A DNA stretch of 5,300 bases from Dictyoglomaceae bacterium (GTDB taxonomy: Bacteria; Dictyoglomota; Dictyoglomia; Dictyoglomales; Dictyoglomaceae): NCBI GenBank assembly GCA_028276205.1, contig JAPYWU010000105.1, positions 1 through 5,300 on the forward strand, written 5' to 3'. Below, one piece after another: positions 1 to 5,300 of the stretch. Below the pieces are notes generated by a model. That model was not told where the DNA came from, did no database searches, and saw only the letters and a list, made by a program, of their open reading frames with translations. Both the position numbers and the translations under genes were made by a program. How positions within the stretch are numbered: position 1 is the first letter of the stretch; the number at the start of each line of letters is the position of its first letter.

Positions 1-925
1 TTATCTCCTCCCACATGTCCAGATTATTGTTACTAGCAGGACCATCAGTGCCAAGGCCCACTTTAACTTTTTTCTCCAACATTCTTTTCACAGGAGCAAT
101 TCCAGAAGCAAGTTTAAGATTACTCTGTGGATTATGGGCAACACCAACTCCTTTCTCAGAAAGAATCTCTATTTCTTCATCGTCTACAAAAACACAATGA
201 GCAGCAAGAACAGGCACATTAAAAAGACCTATTCTATTCATCAAACGGATAGGAGTCAAACCATACATATTTCTTATATTCTCTACTTCTAATGCTGTCT
301 CCGAAAGATGGGTATGAATACCAATATTTAACTCAACAGCTTTATTTATCACTTTTTCCAAAAAAGAAGGTGGACAAGTATAAGGCGCATGAGGTGCAAG
401 CATTACTTTTATCCTTCCCTTCTCTTTATTATGCCAATTTCTTGCAAATTCTACTCCCCTATTTAGAATCTCATTTTCATCTCCAGCAACACCTATCATT
501 CCCACCGAAAGAGAAGCCTTTATTCCACTCTCAGAAACTGCTTTTGCAACTTCGTCCATAAAAAAGTACATATCCGCAAAAGCAATGGTACCAGATTTTA
601 TCATCTCGCAAAGTCCTAACAAACTTCCCCAATATACATCATCAGCTTGTAGTTTAGCCTCTTGTGGCCATATCTTTTCCTCTAACCACTCTTTCAAAGG
701 CAAATCATCAGCATAACCCCTAAAAAGAGTCATAGCAAGATGAGTATGTGTATTTACAAGTCCTGGCATAGCAATCTTATTTTTTCCATCAATCCTATAA
801 TCAATATTTTCAAATTCTTTCTTATCTGAAATTTCCATAATCTTATCTTCTTCTATTAATATATTTTTGTTTGATATTACTCTATCTTCTTGAAGAACAT
901 CCACATTCTCTATAAGAATTCTCAT
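1..925 (-). CDS. mtaD: 5'-methylthioadenosine / S-adenosylhomocysteine deaminase, 3' end outside window
   Basis: This is an amidohydrolase-superfamily cytosolic enzyme expected to deaminate MTA, SAH and possibly 5'-deoxyadenosine to the inosine analogues. I read 308 codons from ATG at 925 with no stop before the left edge; the family is usually about 430 residues, so roughly the last quarter is missing. Visible motifs are HTH at 60-62, a WPQE segment ending at Glu89, HAPYTC at 179-184, IHTHLSE at 203-209, AHC at 242-244, HNPQSN at 264-269 and GTDGPASNNN at 292-301. By spacing, H60, H62, H206 and D294 match the metal ligands described for Thermotoga maritima TM0936; E209 and H243 match its catalytic residues, and E89 and H179 its nucleoside-binding residues. 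The start overlaps the mtnA stop by ATGA and has a strong ribosome binding site. General guanine or chlorohydrolase activity is the main alternative, but the adjacent MTA salvage genes favour this call. Confidence 0.9.
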   Translation of the reverse strand, partial: MRILIENVDVLQEDRVISNKNILIEEDKIMEISDKKEFENIDYRIDGKNKIAMPGLVNTHTHLAMTLFRGYADDLPLKEWLEEKIWPQEAKLQADDVYWGSLLGLCEMIKSGTIAFADMYFFMDEVAKAVSESGIKASLSVGMIGVAGDENEILNRGVEFARNWHNKEKGRIKVMLAPHAPYTCPPSFLEKVINKAVELNIGIHTHLSETALEVENIRNMYGLTPIRLMNRIGLFNVPVLAAHCVFVDDEEIEILSEKGVGVAHNPQSNLKLASGIAPVKRMLEKKVKVGLGTDGPASNNNLDMWEEI

Positions 926-1956
926 TTGGATATTTCCTCCTTTATTTTTAAAATTTTCTCTTTAAAGGGAGGATAAATAACACCCCTCTCAGTTATTATC
1001 CCTGTAATAAGTTCGGCAGGGGTTACATCAAAGGAAGGATTTAGAGCCTTTATCTCATCTAAGGTAATTTTCTTACCCATACACGTAAGGACTTCTTCTG
1101 GATCTCTTTCTTCTATAGGGATATCAGATCCATTTTCAATACTAAAATCAAAGGATGAAAAAGGCGCAGCTATATAGAAAGGAATATTATGATAATTGGC
1201 AAGAATGGCTATTGTGTATGTACCAATTTTATTTGCTGTATCTCCTTTTACAGTAATTCTATCAGCTCCTACGATTACAAAATTTACAAGACCCTTTGAC
1301 ATGACATAGCCCACCATATTATCAGTAATTAAAGTAGAAGGAATCTTCTCTTTATAAAGTTCCCATCCAGTAAGTCTTGCTCCTTGTAAAAGGGGCCTAG
1401 TTTCAGTAAAATATACATGCTCTAACTTTCCACGCTTCCAAGCTTCTTTAATAACTCCAAGAGCAGTTCCAGGACCTATAGTAGCTAAGCTTCCAGTATT
1501 ACAATGAGTCAATATTCTTGCCTTTTCAGGTACTATTTCAGCACCATGATTAGATATGGCTTCAGATTTCTCTCTTTCCTCATTCTCTATTTTTTTTGCC
1601 TCTTCAAGAAGGAGGATCTTAATATCAGAAGGTGATAAATTCCTATTATTATTTAATATATTTGCCATTCTATTTATGGCAAAAAACAAATTTACAGCAG
1701 TTGGACGAGAGATGGCAAATTCACTCATAACCTCATTTAAATAATCTAAAATATTAGAACCAGTGTATTTGATTGCAGCAAGAGCGATTCCATAAGCAGT
1801 AGCAACCCCTATAGCAGGTGCTCCTCTTATTTTCATTTTCTTTATAGCATCAATTACTTGTTGATATTTAAAACACAAGATATAATCTTCTTTAAAAGGT
1901 AGTTTGGATTGGTCAAGAATATATAGGACATTATTTTTCCACTCTATAATATTCAT
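922..1956 (-). CDS. mtnA: S-methyl-5-thioribose-1-phosphate isomerase
   Basis: MtnA converts 5-methylthioribose-1-phosphate to 5-methylthioribulose-1-phosphate in the cytosol, an aldose-ketose isomerisation in methionine salvage. It belongs to the eIF-2B alpha/beta/delta-like family, and 344 residues is a normal full length. Conserved blocks are RGAPAIG at 44-50, SRPTAVNL at 83-90, HCNTG at 151-155, TETRP at 184-188, GADRI at 230-234, GDTANKIGT at 238-246 and the C-terminal PAELITGIITERGVIYPP block at 313-330. C152 and D232 correspond to the catalytic Cys and Asp known in Bacillus MtnA. The start overlaps the phosphorylase stop (ATGA, 1953-1956) and the stop overlaps the deaminase start, so the three are likely translationally coupled. 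Archaeal ribose-1,5-bisphosphate isomerase is a relative, but the nucleoside phosphorylase and deaminase neighbours favour MtnA. Some MtnA enzymes also take 5-deoxyribose-1-phosphate; the sequence does not settle that. Confidence 0.95.
   Translation of the reverse strand: MNIIEWKNNVLYILDQSKLPFKEDYILCFKYQQVIDAIKKMKIRGAPAIGVATAYGIALAAIKYTGSNILDYLNEVMSEFAISRPTAVNLFFAINRMANILNNNRNLSPSDIKILLLEEAKKIENEEREKSEAISNHGAEIVPEKARILTHCNTGSLATIGPGTALGVIKEAWKRGKLEHVYFTETRPLLQGARLTGWELYKEKIPSTLITDNMVGYVMSKGLVNFVIVGADRITVKGDTANKIGTYTIAILANYHNIPFYIAAPFSSFDFSIENGSDIPIEERDPEEVLTCMGKKITLDEIKALNPSFDVTPAELITGIITERGVIYPPFKEKILKIKEEISK
936..942 (-). promoter_or_regulatory. Ribosome binding site of mtaD, inside the 3' end of mtnA
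   Basis: AAAGGAGG on the minus strand lies within the last codons of mtnA, with a ten-base spacer before the mtaD ATG at 925. Together with the ATGA stop-start overlap (922-925), it supports this start and translational coupling of mtaD to mtnA. Confidence 0.8.
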
Positions 1957-2744
1957 AATATCCCCTTCTCCTTATACTCCTTTAATGCATCCTTACATAT
2001 ACATTTTCTTTCCTTAGGAATCTTAGGTATTACCCTCGCAAATAATTTTCTTACTTTTTCTATATTCTCAGACATAACATCCAACACTTCCTGATGAGTT
2101 AATGGAGAGGGAGATATACCTGCAGCATAATTAGTTACCAAGGAGACCGAAGCATAACACATCTCAAGTTCCCTTGCTAATATAACTTCAGGAACATTAG
2201 TCATTCCAACCACATCACCAAAATAAGAAAACATCTTTATCTCCGCTGGAGTTTCAAAACGAGGTCCCTCTGTACAAATATAAGTACCATAATAATGAAT
2301 TCTCAATCCTAATTCCTTTGCTGTTTCAAATAGAATCTTTCTCAATTCGGGACAATATGGTTGTGTAAAATCTATATGGATGACTTTCCCATCATCTCCA
2401 TTAAAAAATGTATAATCTCTTTTCTTTGTAAAATCAATAAATTGATCAAGTATTACAAGATCCCCTGGCATAAGATCCATTTTTAGACTACCTACAGCAG
2501 TAGTAGAAAGGATTCTTTCTACTCCAAGGCTTTTTAGTGCCCACATATTAGCTTTGTAATTTATTCTATGTGGTGGAAGTGAATGGCCTACCCCATGTCT
2601 TGCTAAAAATGCAACTTCCTCTCCTTGATATATACCCTTTAATATTTTGGCATCCCCATAAGGAGTAGAAATAATCATCTCTTGAGGATTTTCCAAAAAG
2701 GCTGGATCATATACACCAGTTCCCCCTATAATCGCAATTCTCAT
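1953..2744 (-). CDS. mtnP: MTA phosphorylase-family purine nucleoside phosphorylase, probably 6-oxopurine (methylthioinosine) specific
   Basis: This enzyme should phosphorolyse a 5'-substituted purine nucleoside to the free base and a pentose-1-phosphate, feeding MtnA. It is a full-length PNP/MTAP family 2 protein of 263 residues. Visible blocks are GGTGVY at 7-12 and RHG at 49-51 (phosphate site), PPHRINY at 57-63, TTAVGSL at 81-87, TEGPRFETPAEI at 158-169, GMTNVPE at 180-186, VTNYAAG at 203-209 and a CxC pair at C248/C250. In human MTAP the base-reading motif is Asp-Tyr-Asp (D220, D222); here it is N205-Y206-A207, the pattern of family members that prefer 6-oxopurines. Methylthioinosine is therefore a more likely substrate than MTA, which suits the downstream deaminase gene. 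An automatic label would be plain MTA phosphorylase. Family membership is near certain; base specificity is inferred. The start is fixed by a good ribosome binding site. Confidence 0.9.
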   Translation of the reverse strand: MRIAIIGGTGVYDPAFLENPQEMIISTPYGDAKILKGIYQGEEVAFLARHGVGHSLPPHRINYKANMWALKSLGVERILSTTAVGSLKMDLMPGDLVILDQFIDFTKKRDYTFFNGDDGKVIHIDFTQPYCPELRKILFETAKELGLRIHYYGTYICTEGPRFETPAEIKMFSYFGDVVGMTNVPEVILARELEMCYASVSLVTNYAAGISPSPLTHQEVLDVMSENIEKVRKLFARVIPKIPKERKCICKDALKEYKEKGIL

Positions 2745-2750
2745 CTATTA

Positions 2751-2756
2751 ACCTCC
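2751..2756 (-). promoter_or_regulatory. Ribosome binding site of the purine nucleoside phosphorylase gene
   Basis: GGAGGT on the minus strand sits six bases before the ATG at 2744, in the 18-bp gap after the phospholipase-like gene. It fixes the phosphorylase start. It also means the MTA salvage module can recruit ribosomes independently of the gene before it. Confidence 0.85.
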
Positions 2757-2762
2757 CTCTTT

Positions 2763-3494
2763 CTATCTGAAAAACATAGCCTTAATATAATCTATAAAAT
2801 CATTAAGCAGATCTCTAAATGAAGTTCCTCTTGTACCTCTTTCAAGAGCACTATAGAAATAGCTTGCTACATCAAAAGTTGCTTCATTTATCTGCTTTTG
2901 GGTAATTTTTGAAACATCTGAGAACCCATTACCTCTTAAATAAGCTCTTTCAACATCAATATAATATTTAGATGAAATTTTTGCTTTTTCTATGATATAA
3001 CTCATAGGATACGAGATGTATTTTAAAGACTGTGGTTTCTTAGGCTCAATTACTTCTGCATCTTTCTCATATTTACTGTGAAAAAGATTTTCACTTTTAC
3101 TTGTAGCTGTATGAAGAGGTTGATTCAAATCAGCAATATAATGAGATAAAACTCCCAATTGAAAAGCAATGAGTCTCCAAGGTTTTTTATCCTGAATCAA
3201 TCTAACAATCTCTAAATATTTTTCTCTTATCTTTTCAGGACCTTTTCCCTTACTTCCATTTACATGATAAATGTGGTTATCAAAATCTCTATAAATTCTA
3301 TCTGGAGCTGTGCTTCCCTCTATTATTTCGTCCAAATATGGTGATAGTCTTTTTTGATATTCCTTCGGCAAAGCGTAAAATGCTTCTTTTGCTATCTTTT
3401 GATGAGTTTTACTCCCCCACCCAAAAATGGGGGTTATAAGAAGGAATATGATAATAAAATATACAAATAATTTTTTATAACAGAATCTTCTCAT
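2763..3494 (-). CDS. Exported zinc-dependent phospholipase C / S1-P1 nuclease superfamily protein
   Basis: This is a secreted trinuclear-zinc phosphodiesterase-fold protein of 243 residues. Residues 1-25 form a signal peptide: basic MRRFCYKK, a hydrophobic core at about 9-22, and likely cleavage after G25. Cleavage there would leave W26 as the mature N-terminus, as in Bacillus cereus phospholipase C and P1 nuclease, where the terminal Trp binds zinc. Other probable ligands are H31, D65, H74 (or H77), H118, D122, H128, H139 and E143. The HYIADLNQPLH block at 118-128 and FHSKYE at 138-143 are very close to B. cereus PLC, while the W-to-H spacing of five is that of P1 nuclease. The substrate (phospholipid or nucleic acid) cannot be decided. 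No clear ribosome binding site precedes this ATG, but the signal peptide supports the start. It lies 25 bp after the glycosyltransferase gene and 18 bp before the phosphorylase gene. Confidence 0.85.
   Translation of the reverse strand: MRRFCYKKLFVYFIIIFLLITPIFGWGSKTHQKIAKEAFYALPKEYQKRLSPYLDEIIEGSTAPDRIYRDFDNHIYHVNGSKGKGPEKIREKYLEIVRLIQDKKPWRLIAFQLGVLSHYIADLNQPLHTATSKSENLFHSKYEKDAEVIEPKKPQSLKYISYPMSYIIEKAKISSKYYIDVERAYLRGNGFSDVSKITQKQINEATFDVASYFYSALERGTRGTSFRDLLNDFIDYIKAMFFR
3414..3433 (-). repeat. GC-rich inverted repeat at the signal-peptide cleavage site codons
   Basis: CCCCCA at 3414-3419 and TGGGGG at 3428-3433 can pair in the mRNA with an eight-base loop, or as CCCA/TGGG with a four-base loop. 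The stem covers codons 21-27 of the exported phospholipase-like gene and encodes the end of the signal peptide and the mature Trp-Gly. It is the most GC-rich patch noticed in otherwise AT-rich DNA. No U-tract follows, so it is not a terminator. Any effect on translation or export is speculative, and the Trp and Gly codons alone explain much of the G content. Confidence 0.5.
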
Positions 3495-3519
3495 AACGGT
3501 AAATATTTTATCATAAAAA

Positions 3520-4620
3520 TTAAGAATTATTTAATATCTCATCCATAAATTCTTTAAATTCTTTTATAAATCTATCTTTTGAAAATCTATACGCATTTTT
3601 AACTATATTTTCAGTTTTGAAATTATCTCTCTCATTTATAAACCTAAAAATAGCTTTCTTTAAAGATTCCCTATTCTGTTCATAGAAAAAGATACCTGTT
3701 TCCCCATCTATTACAGTTTCTAAAGATCCTCCTTTCCCATAAGCAATTACAGGAGTCCCACTTGCTTGAGCCTCAACAGGAACAATACCAAAATCTTCTT
3801 CTGCAGGGAAAATCAAAGCTTGAGCCCTTGATAAATATTCCCTAACAATATGATTTTCCTGCCAGCCTAAAATCTTTATATTTTCTTTAGCAATTTTTTT
3901 TATTTTTGGCATTTCCTCTCCATCCCCAATAACAACAAGAGGCAACTTAAGCTCATTAAACACTTCTACCACTAAATCTACTTTCTTATACGGTACTAAA
4001 CGTGATAGAACCAAGAAATAATCATCTTTATCTTTATAAGGAGTAAATTTATCAACCTCCACGGGAGGATATATAACTTTAGACTCTCTTCTATATATTT
4101 TCATTATTCTTTTTGCCACATTTTTTGAATTTGCAATGTAATAATCCACTCTATTAGAACTCAAAACATCCCACATTCTTAAATAATGGAAAATGGCTTT
4201 AACAAATAAACCCTTTATACCAGTATTTACTTTGTGGTCTTTTAAATATGGAAAATAAAGATCCCAAATATATCTCATAGGAGTATGGCAATAACAAACG
4301 TGAGTTTGATAAGATTTAGTTATTACTCCTTTTGCTACACAATGGCTACTGGAAATGACTAAATCATATTTGCCAAGATCTAGTTGTTCTATAGCTAAAG
4401 GCATCAATGGAAGATAATAAGAGTATTTTTTCTCTCCTAAAGGCATATATTTTATAAAAGAGGCATAAACATTATTTTTTATATTTAGCTTTTCCAAGGT
4501 TTCTTCTGAATACACTAAGGTAAAAATATCTGCATCAGGAAAAATCTCTAAGATAGCTTTTAATACTTTTTCGGCTCCTCCTATATTAACTATCCAATCA
4601 TGAACTATTGCTACTTTCAT
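3520..4620 (-). CDS. GT4 family glycosyltransferase, WbaZ-like
   Basis: This is a retaining GT-B glycosyltransferase of 366 residues that transfers a sugar from an activated donor, probably to a polysaccharide or lipid-linked glycan at the cytoplasmic face of the membrane. The N-terminal Rossmann domain starts with VAIVHDW and carries the GGAEKVL acceptor-side loop at 14-20. A CHTPMRYIWD block at 111-120 is typical of the WbaZ-like (mannosyltransferase) subgroup. The C-terminal donor domain begins near 200 with LSRLVPYK at 205-212 (R207 and K212 or K213 likely contact the donor phosphates), followed by GDGEEM at 232-237. It ends in the EX7E motif, E275 and E283, within EDFGIVPVEAQASGTPVIAYG. 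No signal peptide or transmembrane helix is evident. Donor and acceptor cannot be read from the sequence. It starts 12 bp after the cyclase gene with a modest GAAGG ribosome binding site, and no other polysaccharide genes are in view. Confidence 0.9.
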   Translation of the reverse strand: MKVAIVHDWIVNIGGAEKVLKAILEIFPDADIFTLVYSEETLEKLNIKNNVYASFIKYMPLGEKKYSYYLPLMPLAIEQLDLGKYDLVISSSHCVAKGVITKSYQTHVCYCHTPMRYIWDLYFPYLKDHKVNTGIKGLFVKAIFHYLRMWDVLSSNRVDYYIANSKNVAKRIMKIYRRESKVIYPPVEVDKFTPYKDKDDYFLVLSRLVPYKKVDLVVEVFNELKLPLVVIGDGEEMPKIKKIAKENIKILGWQENHIVREYLSRAQALIFPAEEDFGIVPVEAQASGTPVIAYGKGGSLETVIDGETGIFFYEQNRESLKKAIFRFINERDNFKTENIVKNAYRFSKDRFIKEFKEFMDEILNNS

Positions 4621-4632
4621 TTTTTAACCTTC

Positions 4633-5280
4633 TTATTCCTCTACAGGAAATAATATGGCTCTCACGGGTGAACCTTCTCCCCCCTCAATCTTTAAAGGAA
4701 GAGCAACAATAAAATATAATCCTTCTTCTACATTTAATAAATCTAAACCTTCTATTATTCCTATTTCTTCTCTCAAAAGAGTCCTATGTACCTCTCTCCC
4801 CTCATCCCCTCTTGGTCCAATTGATAGATAATCAATTCCAACAGATTTTATCTTTTTGCTTACTAAATATTTAGCCGATTCAAGAGATAATCCTACATAA
4901 TCTTCATGAAACTTATTTTCTCTTAGCAAAAGTGAATTTTTAGTTTTAAAAAGAATTATATCACCTTCTGAGATAGGTGAAGAAATAATATCGTCCAACA
5001 TTATTTTCTTTTCATTTTTTATTAAAAAAACTTTAGCTAAACCCCAAAATTTATTAATGTCAATTTTTTCAAGAGTTTTTCCATCCTCAAGAAAATGATA
5101 AGGTGTATCAATATGAGTACCTGTGTGAGAACCCATAACTATCTTTGATAAATTAGCATTTTTCCCTTCCGATATTTTTGATACCCATTCCCTATGAAAT
5201 TTAGGATCATTAGGCCAAAAAAGCATATTTTCGTTTATAAGCAAACTGACATCTATTGGTTTATCCCAAATAATTTTCAT
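4633..5280 (-). CDS. Cyclase family metal-dependent hydrolase, kynurenine formamidase-like
   Basis: This is a PF04199-type cyclase/hydrolase of 215 residues, close to the length of bacterial kynurenine formamidase KynB (about 207-210). The signature HTGTHIDTPYHF lies at 52-63. H52, H56, D58, H165 and E177 reproduce, with an offset of four to five residues, the zinc ligands I recall for Burkholderia KynB (H48, H52, D54, H160, E172). H62 matches its catalytic His, and W22 in the FWPNDP segment its substrate-stacking Trp. Other family-typical segments are GIDYLSIGP at 148-156 and VALPLKIEGGEGSPVRA at 192-208. The enzyme should be an active cytosolic amide, ester or lactone hydrolase. Kynurenine formamidase activity is possible but unproven: no tryptophan catabolism gene is nearby, and isatin hydrolase and polyketide cyclases share the fold. 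The start is set by a strong ribosome binding site; genes further upstream are outside the window. Confidence 0.85.
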   Translation of the reverse strand: MKIIWDKPIDVSLLINENMLFWPNDPKFHREWVSKISEGKNANLSKIVMGSHTGTHIDTPYHFLEDGKTLEKIDINKFWGLAKVFLIKNEKKIMLDDIISSPISEGDIILFKTKNSLLLRENKFHEDYVGLSLESAKYLVSKKIKSVGIDYLSIGPRGDEGREVHRTLLREEIGIIEGLDLLNVEEGLYFIVALPLKIEGGEGSPVRAILFPVEE

Positions 5281-5287
5281 TACTAAA

Positions 5288-5295
5288 TCCTCCTT
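5288..5295 (-). promoter_or_regulatory. Ribosome binding site of the cyclase-family gene
   Basis: Read on the minus strand, AAGGAGGA lies eight bases before the ATG at 5280. It is a near-perfect anti-Shine-Dalgarno match and fixes the start. The window ends five bases further upstream, so any promoter lies outside it. Confidence 0.85.
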
Positions 5296-5300
5296 TTTTG

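Noticed and set aside
15..200. 61-codon open frame on the plus strand
   Set aside because: It lies antisense within mtaD, where the minus-strand reading has the conserved GTDGPASNNN and HNPQSN motifs. Its own translation is low-complexity with no recognisable motif.
292..561. 89-codon open frame on the plus strand
   Set aside because: It is antisense to the conserved HAPYTC and HTHLSE region of mtaD. The Leu/Phe/Lys-rich translation looks like the shadow of a real gene, and I see no ribosome binding site.
1556..1744. 62-codon open frame on the plus strand
   Set aside because: It is antisense to mtnA codons in the SRPTAVNL to EREKSE region. Its hydrophobic Ser/Phe-rich translation is what an AT-rich antisense frame gives.
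2745..2762. Terminator between the phospholipase-like gene and the phosphorylase gene
   Set aside because: The 18-bp gap holds the ribosome binding site and has no inverted repeat followed by a T-tract.
3491..3514. Seven-codon leader frame whose TGA overlaps the start of the phospholipase-like gene
   Set aside because: Such a short frame is expected by chance in AT-rich DNA. It has no ribosome binding site and no regulatory residue pattern.
3510..3538. Possible promoter before the phospholipase-like gene: TATGAT at 3515-3510 on the minus strand
   Set aside because: No acceptable -35 box lies 17 bp upstream (GATATT), and TATGAT-like strings are common at this base composition. The resulting leader would be only a few bases long.
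1..5300. CRISPR array, insertion sequence, tRNA or riboswitch, including a SAM riboswitch that could suit methionine salvage
   Set aside because: No spaced direct repeats, transposase motifs or tRNA-like folds are visible, and the gaps of 25 bp or less leave no room for a riboswitch. Any leader RNA would lie beyond position 5300.

Overview
The window is a compact bacterial gene cluster. Six genes lie end to end on the minus strand with almost no intergenic DNA, and the plus strand carries no convincing gene. The DNA is AT-rich. The genes favour AGA/AGG arginine and ATA isoleucine codons, and their proteins are rich in Lys, Glu and Ile, with strong GGAGG ribosome binding sites. This suggests a low-GC thermophilic anaerobe. 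The overall protein character resembles Dictyoglomus, but that is an impression and not a database result.

In transcription order (right to left) the genes are: a cyclase-family metal hydrolase related to kynurenine formamidase (4633-5280); a GT4 glycosyltransferase of the WbaZ-like type (3520-4620); an exported zinc-dependent phospholipase C / P1-nuclease superfamily protein (2763-3494); an MTA-phosphorylase-family purine nucleoside phosphorylase (1953-2744); methylthioribose-1-phosphate isomerase MtnA (922-1956); and an MTA/SAH deaminase cut off by the left edge (1-925). Gaps are 12, 25 and 18 bp, followed by two 4-bp ATGA overlaps. The last three genes are therefore probably translationally coupled, and all six may be co-transcribed.

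The last three genes form a coherent salvage module for 5'-methylthioadenosine (MTA). The phosphorylase lacks the two aspartates that read the 6-amino group of adenine in true MTA phosphorylases (human Asp-Tyr-Asp is Asn-Tyr-Ala here). With the coupled deaminase, this points to a deaminase-first route: MTA to methylthioinosine, then to hypoxanthine plus methylthioribose-1-phosphate, then to methylthioribulose-1-phosphate. Similar logic is known in Pseudomonas aeruginosa and Methanocaldococcus. The later steps of methionine salvage are not in the window.

The three upstream genes have no obvious link to this pathway. I found no RNA gene, mobile element, CRISPR array, clear intrinsic terminator or convincing promoter. 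No stretch over 300 bases is free of genes.
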